DNA from: Alphaproteobacteria bacterium
GTDB lineage: Bacteria > Pseudomonadota > Alphaproteobacteria > Sphingomonadales > Sphingomonadaceae
DNA length: 64,000 nt
Reading direction: 5' to 3'
NCBI GenBank assembly: GCA_019239415.1
Contig: JAFAZW010000021.1
Coordinates: forward strand, 1 to 64,000
The notes beneath the pieces are model-generated. The model ran no database searches and was not told the origin of the DNA. It saw only the letters and a list, made by a program, of their open reading frames with translations. This document shows positions 54,403 through 64,000 of this stretch, piece by piece; within the stretch, counting starts at the first letter, position 1; each line of letters starts with the position of its first letter. The translations under genes and the position numbers were made by a program.

Positions 54403-55464
54403 CACCCGCGTCACATGTCCCATCTTGCGCCCCGGCCGCGCCTCGCCCTTGCCGTAGAGATGAAGGTGGGCGCGCGGGTCGGCGAGGATTGCGGGCCAGC
54501 GATCGGCCTCGTCGCCGATCAGATTGTCCATCTCGACCCGGGGCGCCGTCCGCGCGGTCGCGCCCAGCGGCAGGCCGCAGACGGCGCGGACATGGTTCTC
54601 GAACTGCGAGGTGACCGCCCCCTCGATCGTCCAGTGCCCGCTATTGTGAACCCGCGGCGCGAATTCGTTGAACAGCGGCCCGTCCGGCGTCGCGAAATAT
54701 TCGGCGGCGAGGACCCCGACATAGTCCAGCGCGTCGGCGATGCGGCGGGTCAGTGCCTCCGCCTCGCGGACCTGCGCCGCGAGGCCGGCGTCGCAGGGGA
54801 TTGTGGAGCGCCGGAGGATGCCGTCGCCATGGACGTTCTGCGGCGCGTCCCACACCCGCACCATGCCGTCGCGGGCGCGGCAGAGCAGGATCGAGAATTC
54901 CGCGTCGAAGGGCACGAAGGCCTCGAGCACCGAGGGCTGCCCGGAAACGGCCTCCCATGCATCTTCGGCATCGCGGGGTGAGGCGAGGCGCGCCTGGCCC
55001 TTGCCGTCATAGCCGAACCGGCGGGTCTTGAGGATCGCCGGGCAGCCGATCTCGGCCAGCGCCGCGTCGAGGCCGGCGCGCTCGTCCACCGCCCGGAACG
55101 ACGTCGGACGGCCGCCGAGGCGTTCCACGAAGCTTTTCTCTTCGAGCCGGTCCTGCGCCGTCGCCAGCGCCTTGGCCGGCGGGAAGAGCGGGGCCTCTCG
55201 CGCCAGCGCCTCGAGCGGCGCCGCGGCGATATTCTCGAACTCGTAGGTGGCGACGTCGACCGCGCGCCCGAACGCCGCGAGCGCGTCGCCGTCGTCCCAC
55301 GCGCCGCGCGTGAAGGCGGCGGCGACCTCCGCGGCGGGCGGCGCTTGGTCGGGCGCGTAGATGTGGCACCGATAGCCGAGCTGCGCCGCCGCCATCGCCA
55401 GCATCCGGCCGAGCTGTCCGCCGCCGACGATGCCGATCGTGGAGCCCGGCGGAAGCGGCGTCAT
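54361..55464 (-). CDS. purK: 5-(carboxyamino)imidazole ribonucleotide synthase
   Basis: [28 protein letters not shown]-grasp motifs; overlaps purE. Confidence 0.95.
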   Translation of the reverse strand: MTPLPPGSTIGIVGGGQLGRMLAMAAAQLGYRCHIYAPDQAPPAAEVAAAFTRGAWDDGDALAAFGRAVDVATYEFENIAAAPLEALAREAPLFPPAKALATAQDRLEEKSFVERLGGRPTSFRAVDERAGLDAALAEIGCPAILKTRRFGYDGKGQARLASPRDAEDAWEAVSGQPSVLEAFVPFDAEFSILLCRARDGMVRVWDAPQNVHGDGILRRSTIPCDAGLAAQVREAEALTRRIADALDYVGVLAAEYFATPDGPLFNEFAPRVHNSGHWTIEGAVTSQFENHVRAVCGLPLGATARTAPRVEMDNLIGDEADRWPAILADPRAHLHLYGKGEARPGRKMGHVTRVGDWGLGTRDWEGG

Positions 55465-55937
55465 TCGGGGGCTTCGGCGACGCTTTCGGTCTGGCGCCGC
55501 CGCCACGCCCGCAGCCGCTCCGCCAGCGCCTCGTCTTGGAGCGCGAGGATCGCGGCGGCGAGGAGGGCGGCGTTGATCGCCCCCGCCTTGCCGATCGCCA
55601 GCGTGCCGACGGGAACCCCGCCGGGCATCTGGACGATCGACAGCAGGCTGTCGAGGCCGGACAGGGCCTGGCTCTCGACCGGCACGCCGAGCACCGGCAG
55701 GTGGGTCATCGCCGCGGCCATGCCGGGGAGGTGCGCCGCGCCGCCGGCGCCGGCGATCAGCACCTCGAGTCCGCGCTCCGCCGCGCCGGTCGCATAATCG
55801 TAGAGCCGCTGCGGCGTCCGGTGCGCCGAGACCACCTTCGCCTCATAGGCGAGGCCGAGCGCCTCCAGCGTCTCGGCGGCATGGCGCATCGTCTCCCAGT
55901 CGGAGCGGCTGCCCATGATGATGCCGATTGCGGCCAT
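55461..55937 (-). CDS. purE: 5-(carboxyamino)imidazole ribonucleotide mutase
   Basis: [52 protein letters not shown]. Confidence 0.97.
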   Translation of the reverse strand: MAAIGIIMGSRSDWETMRHAAETLEALGLAYEAKVVSAHRTPQRLYDYATGAAERGLEVLIAGAGGAAHLPGMAAAMTHLPVLGVPVESQALSGLDSLLSIVQMPGGVPVGTLAIGKAGAINAALLAAAILALQDEALAERLRAWRRRQTESVAEAPE

Positions 55938-56032
55938 TCGTCCCTCGTCCAGGCGGCGGAGCGGCTCGTCTAACCGGGCCGGCGCGCCGGCGCTAGGCCT
56001 CCGTTAACCCCGCTGCGCTAGACGCGGCGGCC

Positions 56033-56617
56033 ATGTCGAAGCACGCTTCCGAATTTGCGGGCCTTCCGGTCGACACGGCCGACGAGAACGCCCTGCTCCG
56101 CGCCGCCCTCGCCGAGGCGCAGCAGCGCATCGCCCAGCTCGAGGCCAAGGCCGACCTCGACGGCGTCACGCCCCTGCCCGGCGCCGGCCGCTTCCGCACC
56201 GAGCTGGAGCGGGTGACCGGCCTCGCCCACCGCCACGGCACGCCGGCGGCGGTGGTCGGCATCGCGCTCACCAACCTCGCCGCGCTGCGCGAGGCGCACG
56301 GCCATTTCGCCGGCGACGCCGCCCTCGTCCACGTCGCCCGCCTGCTCTGCGGCCTCATCCGCTCGACCGACATCCTCGCCCGCACCGGCGACGGAGAGTT
56401 CGGCCTGATCCTGGACCATTTGGATCTCGACAGCGCCATCGACGCGGCCGAGCGGCTCGGCCGCTGCATCGAGAGCCATCCGCTCGACCTCGGCCACGTC
56501 CGGGTGCCGCTGACGGCCGCCGTCGCCACCACGGGAATCCTCGCCGGCGACACCGCCAACGACGTCCAGGCACGGGCGAGGGCGGCTCTGGCGCGGGCGG
56601 CCTCTTCGAAAGGGTAG
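56033..56617 (+). CDS. Degenerate GGDEF-domain protein
   Basis: IRSTDILARTGDGEFGLILD aligns with the GGDEF loop but reads GDGEF. Confidence 0.7.
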   Translation: MSKHASEFAGLPVDTADENALLRAALAEAQQRIAQLEAKADLDGVTPLPGAGRFRTELERVTGLAHRHGTPAAVVGIALTNLAALREAHGHFAGDAALVHVARLLCGLIRSTDILARTGDGEFGLILDHLDLDSAIDAAERLGRCIESHPLDLGHVRVPLTAAVATTGILAGDTANDVQARARAALARAASSKG

Positions 56618-56639
56618 AGCTGGGGCAAGCTCCCACTCC

Positions 56640-56715
56640 CGTTCGTCCCGAGCGTATTCGAAGGGCGCACCCACAGACTCGGTGCAGCGCCCCTCGACTT
56701 CGCTCGGGACGAACG
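56640..56715. repeat. Interspersed inverted repeat (CGTTCGTCCCGAGCG / CGCTCGGGACGAACG)
   Basis: Perfect 15-bp outer arms plus nested TCGAAGGGCG/CGCCCCTCGA arms. Confidence 0.8.
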
Positions 56716-56758
56716 AGGTTTGGAACTCGGGGGGCTCGCGTCCTCGGTCTGAGCGCTT

Positions 56759-57445
56759 CTACCGTTCGCTCAGATAATAGCGCTCCACTGCGTTCAGCGC
56801 GTCGTCGAGCTCATAAACGATCGGCTGGCCGGTCGGGATTTCGAGGCCGGTAATCTCGTCGTCGGCAATATGCGACAGGTGCTTGACGAGCGCCCGCAGC
56901 GAATTGCCGTGCGCCGAGATCACCACCCTTTGCCCGGCCTCGAGCGCCGGCGCGATCCGCGCCTCCCAATAAGGCAGGACGCGGGCGATCGTGTCCTTGA
57001 GGCTCTCGGTCCTCGGGACCTCGACTCCGGCATAGCGGCGGTCGCCGGAGAGATCGTAGGGGCTGCCCGCCTCGAGCGGCGGCGGCGGCACATCGAACGA
57101 GCGGCGCCAGACATGGACCTGCGCGTCGCCGTGCTTCGCCGCCGTCTCCGCCTTGTTGAGGCCGGTGAGGCCGCCATAATGCCGCTCGTTGAGGCGCCAG
57201 TCCTTCTCGACCGGCAGCCACAGCCGCCCCATCGCCTCGAGCGCGATGTTCAGCGTCTTGATTGCCCGCGTCTGCACGCTGGTGAAGCAGAGGTCGAAAT
57301 CGAGCCCCTTCGCCGCCATCAGCTCGCCGGCGAGCTTCGCCTCCTCGGCGCCCCGCGCGGTGATGTCGACGTCCCACCAGCCGGTGAAGCGGTTCTCGAG
57401 GTTCCACGCCGACTGGCCGTGGCGGATCAGCACCAGGCGCGGCAT
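56759..57445 (-). CDS. gpmA: 2,3-bisphosphoglycerate-dependent phosphoglycerate mutase
   Basis: [54 protein letters not shown]. Confidence 0.96.
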   Translation of the reverse strand: MPRLVLIRHGQSAWNLENRFTGWWDVDITARGAEEAKLAGELMAAKGLDFDLCFTSVQTRAIKTLNIALEAMGRLWLPVEKDWRLNERHYGGLTGLNKAETAAKHGDAQVHVWRRSFDVPPPPLEAGSPYDLSGDRRYAGVEVPRTESLKDTIARVLPYWEARIAPALEAGQRVVISAHGNSLRALVKHLSHIADDEITGLEIPTGQPIVYELDDALNAVERYYLSER

Positions 57446-57447
57446 GC

Positions 57448-58575
57448 TCAGCCTCGCGCCGGCAGGTCGTCGAGGATCGCGTGGAGCGCGTCGAGGCAGG
57501 ACCGGGCGAGGAGCCGGCAGCGGTCGGGCGACCAGCCGTAGGTCTCGTCCGGCAGGTCGGAATTGTCCTTGAACGGCATTTCCAGGGTCATCGACACCGC
57601 GCCGTAGCGCTCGGCGAGCTGGGCGGTCGACATCGACATGTTGGCCTGGCCGGGCTTCGCCACCTCATAGCCCTGCCGCGTCTGGAAGTCGGGCGAGAGA
57701 CGGACCAGCTCGGCGGCGAAGCGGTCGAAAGCCTTCTGCTGCCGCTCGGTCCAGCTCGGTATCCCCTCGAAGCCGGCGAGGAAGTTGGCGGCGATCGCCT
57801 CGTCGCCATGGACGTCCATCGCGAAGTCGACTCCGGTCTCATCCATCATGTTGCGCACGCACAGGACTTCGGGGCTGCGCTCGGCCGACGGATCGTGCCA
57901 CTCGCGGTTCAAGTTGGTGCCGACGGCATTGGTGCGAAGATGGCCGCGCCGCGACCCGTCCGGGTTCATGTTCGGCACGACATGGAACGTGCAGCGGCGG
58001 CGCAGCACCCGCGTGACCGGGTCGGAGGTGTCGACCAGCCGCTCGAGCGCGCCTTCCATCCACCATTCGGCCATCGTCTCGCCCGGATGCTGGCGGGCGT
58101 AGAGCCAGACCTTGAGCGGCCCGTCGCCGATGCGCAGATAGTCCATGTCCTGGCCGTCGAGGGTCTTGCCGAGCGACCGGTATTGGACTCCCGGCTGCCC
58201 CGCCACCTCGGCGACGAGGTCGTGGTGCATCTCCATCGTGTACGGCGCGAAATAGGCGACCCACAGGCTGTCCGCCTCCGGCGTCACCGAGACGGTGAGG
58301 ACGCCGCCTTCATAGGTCGTGTCCGCGCGCACCCATTCGTCCCGATCGTAGGAGATGCAGGCGCGATAGCCGGTCCAGCCGTGCGGATAGGCGGCGCCGG
58401 CGCAGTTGAGGATCCTGAGGCTGAGCGGTCGCCCCTTGGCGCCGGTGACCCGGAAATAGAACCACTGGTAGAAGTCGGACTGGTGGTCCTTGACGATCTC
58501 CAGGTCGACGCGGTCGCCCTCGGCGGCGACGAGACGAATGTTGCCGCCGTCGAAGGCGCTCGAAATGTCTGTCAT
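57448..58575 (-). CDS. M14-type zinc carboxypeptidase (cytosolic carboxypeptidase-like)
   Basis: [22 protein letters not shown] (HxxE), [32 protein letters not shown]. Confidence 0.9.
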   Translation of the reverse strand: MTDISSAFDGGNIRLVAAEGDRVDLEIVKDHQSDFYQWFYFRVTGAKGRPLSLRILNCAGAAYPHGWTGYRACISYDRDEWVRADTTYEGGVLTVSVTPEADSLWVAYFAPYTMEMHHDLVAEVAGQPGVQYRSLGKTLDGQDMDYLRIGDGPLKVWLYARQHPGETMAEWWMEGALERLVDTSDPVTRVLRRRCTFHVVPNMNPDGSRRGHLRTNAVGTNLNREWHDPSAERSPEVLCVRNMMDETGVDFAMDVHGDEAIAANFLAGFEGIPSWTERQQKAFDRFAAELVRLSPDFQTRQGYEVAKPGQANMSMSTAQLAERYGAVSMTLEMPFKDNSDLPDETYGWSPDRCRLLARSCLDALHAILDDLPARG

Positions 58576-59201
58576 CGGATCGTGATAGTGCGACCCGATT
58601 CGCCGGGAAAGTCCCCAAACATCGCATTCGCCAGCCGCTCGACCGCCGCCGCTGGCTGGGCGTAGGGGCTGCGCGCCGGCACGTCGCTGTGGCCGCGGCC
58701 CTCCCAGATGACGCTGCCGTCCGAGCGGCGCTTGAGCCGCACCTCGAGGCTGGTCGAGGCGATCGCCCGGGGCCCGCCGCCGCCGACGCCGAAGCCGACC
58801 CCGCCGCCGACGCCGCCGCGCCACCCGCCGGTGCCGCCGCCGATGCCGATCGTGACGGGCGGTCGCCGCGGCGGCCCTTCGCGCATGCCCTGGCGGACGT
58901 CGACGATGGCGACCTGTTCGGATTGGCCGACGCTCGTCACCACGGTCCAGCCGAGCCGTGTCAGCTGCCGGCCGACCGCCTCGGCATAGGTTCGGAACTC
59001 GGGGGTGTTGGAGAGGCCGGGATTGGCGGACTCGACCGCGATGGTGGAGCGGGCGATCGGCTGGCCGAGGTGGAAGCGGGTGACCTCGGTGAGGCCGCCG
59101 CCGCGATAGCCGCCGCCGCCTCCGCCGCCGGCATCGGTGGTGCAGGCCGCGGCGCCGAAGGCGGCCAGAAGGAAGACCGAGCGCGAGAAAGCCGATTTCA
59201 T
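58572..59201 (-). CDS. DUF4136-like lipoprotein
   Basis: Lipobox AAC, Gly-rich linker, [20 protein letters not shown]...[17 protein letters not shown]. Confidence 0.75.
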   Translation of the reverse strand: MKSAFSRSVFLLAAFGAAACTTDAGGGGGGGYRGGGLTEVTRFHLGQPIARSTIAVESANPGLSNTPEFRTYAEAVGRQLTRLGWTVVTSVGQSEQVAIVDVRQGMREGPPRRPPVTIGIGGGTGGWRGGVGGGVGFGVGGGGPRAIASTSLEVRLKRRSDGSVIWEGRGHSDVPARSPYAQPAAAVERLANAMFGDFPGESGRTITIR

Positions 59202-59297
59202 TCCCTCACCTCATCGTCTAGCGGGCGCTTCATATACGGGCTGGAACGATCTGCCACCCGATTTCGCTGCATGCGCCACCGTGGAGACGTCCCGCCC

Positions 59298-60326
59298 ATG
59301 AACGATTCGACCGACACGCCATCGGCAAGGCCCGCCGTGCTCGTCACCGGCGGCGCCGGCTATATCGGCAGCCATGCGGTGCTGGCGCTGCTGGACGCTG
59401 GCTGGCCGGTGGTCGTGATCGACAATCTCAGTACCGGCTTTCGCTGGGCGGTGCCCGACGCGGCGACATTCGTCGAGGGCGACATCGCGGACCAGGCGCT
59501 CGTCGATCGGCTCATCGGCGAGCACGCGATCGGCGCGATCATGCACTTCGCCGGATCGATCATCGTCCCGGAATCCGTCGAGAAGCCGCTCAAATATTAT
59601 GAGAACAACACGGTGAAGAGCCGTGCCCTGATCGAGAGCGCGGTGACCGGCGGCGTCCGCCACTTCATCTTCTCCTCGACGGCCGCGACCTACGGCATTC
59701 CGGAGCGGGTGCCGATCACCGAGGACGCCCGCACCCAGCCGATCAACCCCTATGGCTGGTCGAAGCTGATGACCGAGCGCATGCTCGCCGACACCGCCTC
59801 CGCTTATCCGCTCAACTACTGCGCCCTACGCTATTTCAACGTCGCCGGCGCCGATCCGGACGGGCGCTCCGGCCAGTCCACAGCCGGGGCCACCCATCTC
59901 ATCAAGGTCGCGGTCGAGGCGGCGGTCGGCAAGCGCGGGCATGTCGCCGTCTACGGCACCGACTACGCCACGCCCGACGGCACCGGCGTGCGCGATTACA
60001 TCCACGTCAGCGACCTCGCCCGCGCCCATGTCGACGCGCTCGAGAAGCTCATCGCCACCCCGCACGAGAGCTATGTGATGAACTGCGGCTACGGCCGCGG
60101 CTTCTCGGTGCTCGAAGTGCTCGACGCCGTCGACCGCGTTACCAACGTGCAGATCGAGCGCAGGCTGGAAGCCCGCCGCGCCGGCGATCCCGACGCCCTG
60201 GTCGCGGACAATGCCAAGGTCCTCGCGACCCTGCCGTGGCGCCCCCGGCGCGACGACCTGGACACGATCGTCGCCGATGCGCTGGCCTGGGAGCGCAAGC
60301 TGGCGGAGCGCGGCGCGGGCCGGTAA
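59298..60326 (+). CDS. galE: UDP-glucose 4-epimerase
   Basis: VLVTGGAGYIGSHAVLALLDAGW; TAATYGIPERVPITED; NPYGWSKLMTERML. Confidence 0.95.
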   Translation: MNDSTDTPSARPAVLVTGGAGYIGSHAVLALLDAGWPVVVIDNLSTGFRWAVPDAATFVEGDIADQALVDRLIGEHAIGAIMHFAGSIIVPESVEKPLKYYENNTVKSRALIESAVTGGVRHFIFSSTAATYGIPERVPITEDARTQPINPYGWSKLMTERMLADTASAYPLNYCALRYFNVAGADPDGRSGQSTAGATHLIKVAVEAAVGKRGHVAVYGTDYATPDGTGVRDYIHVSDLARAHVDALEKLIATPHESYVMNCGYGRGFSVLEVLDAVDRVTNVQIERRLEARRAGDPDALVADNAKVLATLPWRPRRDDLDTIVADALAWERKLAERGAGR

Positions 60327-60335
60327 GACCCCGCC

Positions 60336-61499
60336 ATGCAGCCGCTTTCGAACCAGGAGGCCGAACGGATCGTCCGCGCCGGCGCGGCGGCGCTCCAGCA
60401 GGGGCGGCCCGACACCGCCCGCGCGGAGTTCGAGAAGGTGGCGGCGAGCGGCCGCGCCTCGGCCCAGGTCTGGCTGCTCCTCGCCCACGCCTGCCGCCAG
60501 GCGGGCGACGCGGCGGCGGCCGAGGCCGCGCTCGACCGCCTGCTCGCCGCCGAGCCGCAGAATCTGTGGGCGCTGATCCAGAAAGGCGATGCCCGCGCCG
60601 CCGCCGGTGACGGCCGCGCCGCGACCGCCTTCCACAAGAAGGCGCGGCAGGTCGCGGCGATGGTCGCGCCGCTGCCGCCCGAGCTGGCGCGGGAGATGGA
60701 GCGGGTCGAGCGCGCGATCGGCGCGGCGGAACGCCATTACCGGGACCATCTCGAGCGGGAGCTCGCCGCCCGCGGTTTCGGCCCGGCGGCGCGCAGCCCG
60801 CGCTTCCAGCAGTCGCTCGACATCCTCGCCGGCGAGAAGCAGATCTACTTCCAGCAGCCGACCAATTATTTCTTTCCAGAGCTCCCCCACATCCAGTTCT
60901 TCGACCGGTCGCTCTTCCCCTGGGCAGCGGCGGTCGAGGCGGCGGCCGCCGACATCCGCGCCGAGCTGGTCGCCCTGATGGACGACGAGACGGCCTTCCA
61001 GCCCTATCTCGTCGCCGCGCCGAACCGGCCGCGTACGGACTTCCACGGCCTTGCCGACAATCCCGAATGGAGCAGCCTCTACCTGTGGGAAGGCGGCCGG
61101 CCGGTCGAGGCGAACGTCGCCCGCTGCCCGAAAGCCTATGAGGCGCTCCTCCACGCGCCGATGCCGCACATCTCGACGCGGGCGCCGGTGGTGATGTTCT
61201 CGCGGCTGCGGCCGGGCGCGCGGATCCCGGCGCACACCGGCATGCTCAACGCCCGCCTGATCTGCCACCTGCCGCTGATCGTGCCGCCGAACTGCGGCTT
61301 CCGGGTCGGCAACGAGGTCCGGCAATGGGAGGAGGGCAAGCTCCTCATCTTCGACGACACGATCGAGCATGAGGCGTGGAACGAGAGCGCCGAGGACCGG
61401 GTCGTGCTGATCTTCGACATCTGGCGGCCGGAGCTGAGCGAGGAGGAGCGCGCGGCGGTCGCCGCAATGTTCGAATCGGTCGATTCCTACGGCGGCTGA
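60336..61499 (+). CDS. Aspartyl/asparaginyl beta-hydroxylase family protein with N-terminal TPR-like region
   Basis: TPR-like N-terminus; PVVMFSRLRPGARIPAHTGMLNARLICHLPLIVPPNCGFRVGNEVRQWEEGKLLIFDDTIEHEAWN. Confidence 0.93.
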   Translation: MQPLSNQEAERIVRAGAAALQQGRPDTARAEFEKVAASGRASAQVWLLLAHACRQAGDAAAAEAALDRLLAAEPQNLWALIQKGDARAAAGDGRAATAFHKKARQVAAMVAPLPPELAREMERVERAIGAAERHYRDHLERELAARGFGPAARSPRFQQSLDILAGEKQIYFQQPTNYFFPELPHIQFFDRSLFPWAAAVEAAAADIRAELVALMDDETAFQPYLVAAPNRPRTDFHGLADNPEWSSLYLWEGGRPVEANVARCPKAYEALLHAPMPHISTRAPVVMFSRLRPGARIPAHTGMLNARLICHLPLIVPPNCGFRVGNEVRQWEEGKLLIFDDTIEHEAWNESAEDRVVLIFDIWRPELSEEERAAVAAMFESVDSYGG

Positions 61500-61514
61500 G
61501 CGGCGCCTCCGCGC

Positions 61515-61543
61515 TTGACTTGGCGGGGGCTCCCCACTAGGTG
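61515..61543 (+). promoter_or_regulatory. Candidate housekeeping promoter for rpmJ
   Basis: TTGACT-N17-TAGGTG upstream of rpmJ ATG 61599. Confidence 0.4.
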
Positions 61544-61598
61544 GGCCGCTCGCTTTTCCAGCAGACAATCGAAACCAACAGGCAGGCGCTGTCGAGCC

Positions 61599-61724
61599 AT
61601 GAAGATCCGCAACTCCTTGAAGTCCCTCAAGTCGCGCCACCGCGACTGCCGCGTGATCCGCCGCCGGGGCCGCACCTACGTCATCAACAAGACCAACCGC
61701 CGCTTCAAGGCGCGCCAGGGCTGA
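61599..61724 (+). CDS. rpmJ: 50S ribosomal protein L36 (Zn-independent type)
   Basis: [41 protein letters not shown]. Confidence 0.97.
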   Translation: MKIRNSLKSLKSRHRDCRVIRRRGRTYVINKTNRRFKARQG

Positions 61725-61748
61725 AGTCGTTCGCCCGGCGAATCCCAC

Positions 61749-61819
61749 CGTCATCCCGGCGAAAGCCGGGATCTCCTTGAGTATTCGCACGGAGACCCCG
61801 GCTTTCGCCGGGGTGACGG
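61749..61819. repeat. Interspersed inverted repeat (CGTCATCCCGGCGAAAGCCGGGATCTCC type)
   Basis: Left arm CGTCATCCCGGCGAAAGCCGGGATCTCC; right arm GGAGACCCCGGCTTTCGCCGGGGTGACGG. Confidence 0.85.
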
Positions 61820-61823
61820 GTTG

Positions 61824-62465
61824 ATGACGGTTGTGAATCAAGCGCCCGCCCCCAGCCCCCGCCCCACCGCCGTCATCTTCGACGTCGGCAACGTCCTCTA
61901 CGGCTGGGACCCCGAGGCCTTTCTCGCCCGCCAGATCCCCGAGGACGAGCGCCGCCTCGCCTTCATCGAGGAGACGGGGCTGTGGGACTGGCACGACAGC
62001 CTCGACGGCGGCCGGCCGTTCGATGAGGCCGCGGCGGAACTCAGCGAGAAATTCCCCGACTACGCCGCCCACATCGCCGCCTGGGGCGCGCGGTTCGGCG
62101 AGACCATTACCGACCCCGTCCGGGGCGTTCACGCCCTCGTTGCGGCGCTCGACGCCCGCGGCGTCCCGCTCTTCGCCATCACCAATTTCTCCGCCGATTT
62201 CTGGAAGCCGTTCCACGCCCGCGAGGCGGCCTTCTTCCGCGTCTTCCGCGACATCGTCGTCTCGGGCGAGGAGAAATTGCTGAAGCCCGACCCCGCCCTC
62301 TACTACCGCGCGCTCGACCGCTTCGGCCTCCAGCCGCACGAGGCTCTGTTCTTCGACGACCGGTGGATCAACGTCCGGGGGGCCGAGGCGGTCGGCATGC
62401 CCGCCCACCTCTTCACCGGCGCGCAAGAGCTGCACCAGCGGCTGCAGGCGGAGGGGCTCCTTTGA
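61824..62465 (+). CDS. HAD family hydrolase
   Basis: AVIFDVGNVLYGWDPEAFL, FAITNFSADFW, EKLLKPDPALYYRAL, EALFFDDRWINVRGAEAVGM. Confidence 0.93.
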   Translation: MTVVNQAPAPSPRPTAVIFDVGNVLYGWDPEAFLARQIPEDERRLAFIEETGLWDWHDSLDGGRPFDEAAAELSEKFPDYAAHIAAWGARFGETITDPVRGVHALVAALDARGVPLFAITNFSADFWKPFHAREAAFFRVFRDIVVSGEEKLLKPDPALYYRALDRFGLQPHEALFFDDRWINVRGAEAVGMPAHLFTGAQELHQRLQAEGLL

Positions 62466-62466
62466 T

Positions 62467-62580
62467 CCCCCTCCCGGCAAGGGAGGGGCAAGGGGTGGGT
62501 TAGCCGCGCAGCGGCTCTAAGGCTTCCGAAGGACCGTTCCGCCGTACCCACCCCCGGCCCCTCCCTTGCAGGGAGGGGAG
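62467..62580. repeat. Inverted repeat (CCCTCCCGGCAAGGGAGGGGCAAGGGGTGGGTTAG family)
   Basis: Left CCCTCCCGGCAAGGGAGGGGCAAGGGGTGGG; right CCCACCCCCGGCCCCTCCCTTGCAGGGAGGGG. Confidence 0.8.
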
Positions 62581-62617
62581 AAGTGAAACCTCCTCGCTCC
62601 TCACGCGTAACGACCGC

Positions 62618-63385
62618 ATGAGACAGAGATGGCCCGCGCGGCTGTGGATCGTGCGCCACGGGCAGAGCGCCGGCAACGTCGCCCGCGACGAGGCGGCCGC
62701 CGCCGGCAAGACGATGATCGACCTCAACGTGCGCGACGTCGACGTGCCGCTGAGCCCGCTCGGGCACGAGCAGGCCGAAGCGCTCGGCCGCTGGTTCGCG
62801 GCCCTGCCCGAGGCGGAGAAGCCCGAGATCGTCCTCTCCTCGCCTTACGTCCGCGCGCGGCAGACGGCCAAGGCGATCTGCGAGGCGGGCGGCGTCGCCG
62901 GCGAGGCGCGGCCGCCCATCGTCGACGAGCGGCTGCGCGAGCGCGAGTTCGGCATCTTCGACCGCCTCACCACCGCCGGCATCCGCGAGAAATATCCCGA
63001 GCTCGCCGAGCAGCGCGCGCTGATGGGCAAGTTCTACCACCGCCCGCCCGGCGGCGAAAGCTGGGCCGACGTCATCCTCCGGCTGCGCGGCGCGCTCGAT
63101 ACGATCAGCCTCCACCATGCCGACCGCCGCGTCGTCATCGTCTGCCACCAGGTGGTGGTGCTGTGCATCCGCTACATCCTCGAGGAGATGGACGAGGCGC
63201 GGATCCTCGGCATCGACCGCGAGGGCGATTTTCTCAATTGCGGCATCTGCGAATATGCGTTCGAGCCCGACGGCGACGACGCCCGCTGCGCGCCGCAGCT
63301 CGTCCGCTACAATTTCGCCGCGCCGCTGATCGCGCAAGCCGCGCCGGTCACCTCCGAGCCCGACGCGATGGTCGCCGCCCGGTGA
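62618..63385 (+). CDS. Histidine phosphatase family protein
   Basis: LWIVRHGQSAGNVARDEA, LSSPYVRARQTAKAI, VVIVCHQVVVLCIRY. Confidence 0.93.
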   Translation: MRQRWPARLWIVRHGQSAGNVARDEAAAAGKTMIDLNVRDVDVPLSPLGHEQAEALGRWFAALPEAEKPEIVLSSPYVRARQTAKAICEAGGVAGEARPPIVDERLREREFGIFDRLTTAGIREKYPELAEQRALMGKFYHRPPGGESWADVILRLRGALDTISLHHADRRVVIVCHQVVVLCIRYILEEMDEARILGIDREGDFLNCGICEYAFEPDGDDARCAPQLVRYNFAAPLIAQAAPVTSEPDAMVAAR

Positions 63386-64000
63386 GCGACGTCCGGCGGC
63401 TGGACCGCGACCTGTTGCTTGCGGATTTCCCCCTCCCGGCGGTGGACGAGGACGGCGACAAGGAGGATCGCGGCCGCCTGCTCGTCGTCGGGGGCAGCCG
63501 CGAGCTCGCCGGCGCCGTGCTGCTGGCGGCGGTCGCGGGGCTCAGGGCCGGCGCCGGCAAGCTGCAGATCGCCACCGCGGCGAGCATCGCGACGCACGTG
63601 GCGGTCGCGGTGCCGGAGGCGCGGGTGATCGGCTTCCAGGAGACCGAGGAAGGCTGCCTCGCCCCCGCCGGCGCCGAGGCGCTGCTGGACCTCGCCGGAT
63701 CCGCACAGGCCGTCGCCATCGGCTGTGGCCTCCAGCACGGGCCGCCGCTCGACGCGCTGCTCGACGCCCTGCTCGCGCGGCGGCTCGACGTGCCGCTCGT
63801 CCTCGACGCGGCGGTGCTCGGCTCGCTGGCGCCGCGGTCGGCGGCGCTGGGCGCATGGCCGGGCGGCGCGACCGTTCTCCCCCATGCCCGGGAGATGGCG
63901 CGGCTGCTCGAAATCGAGGCCGGGGAGGTGGAGCGCGATCCCCTCCTCGCCGCCCGAACCGCTGCGGACCGCTTCGGCGTCGTCGCCCTGGTCAAGGGTC
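63382..64000 (+). CDS. nnrD: ADP-dependent NAD(P)H-hydrate dehydratase (partial at window end)
   Basis: GRLLVVGGSRELAGAVLLAAVAGLRAGAGKLQIAT; GTG start overlaps the upstream TGA; runs off the window. Confidence 0.85.
   Translation, partial: MSDVRRLDRDLLLADFPLPAVDEDGDKEDRGRLLVVGGSRELAGAVLLAAVAGLRAGAGKLQIATAASIATHVAVAVPEARVIGFQETEEGCLAPAGAEALLDLAGSAQAVAIGCGLQHGPPLDALLDALLARRLDVPLVLDAAVLGSLAPRSAALGAWPGGATVLPHAREMARLLEIEAGEVERDPLLAARTAADRFGVVALVKG

Noticed and set aside
61599-61724. Unusual short Arg/Lys-rich ORF as a novel peptide
   Set aside because: It is ribosomal protein L36

Overview
High-GC alphaproteobacterial window (protein content and repeats look sphingomonad-like), densely coding, with no rRNA, tRNA or CRISPR seen. 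The left ~24 kb is a cell-surface/RiPP region. It holds two tandem lipoproteins with a chaplin-like Cys-Cys motif, then a lasso-peptide-like gene set split in two: a nucleotidyltransferase and B2 protease on the left, and a 49-aa precursor candidate, PqqD/B1 and Asn-synthetase-like cyclase on the right. Between the two halves sit a complete type I secretion system and a 3,896-aa adhesin with an embedded metzincin-like motif. A second RTX protein, an M10 serralysin-like protease at 36.6-39.9 kb, carries the same C-terminal secretion module. A second notable block at 24.9-35.2 kb is a histidine kinase plus NtrC-type sigma-54 activator, with what read as -24/-12 promoters and paired 22-bp-spaced TGTCCG-N4-CGGACA sites. 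These lie upstream of a tiny secreted protein and a MacA/MacB-like ABC operon with duplicated permeases. The rest is largely housekeeping: nadE/pncC, clpB, purE/purK, gpmA, galE, rpmJ, M16 and M14 peptidases, and nnrD at the right edge. It is punctuated by REP-like and other inverted repeats, including a frameshifted RAYT flanked by its REPs and a frameshifted GST. All calls are from reading the sequence and supplied translations; no searches were run.
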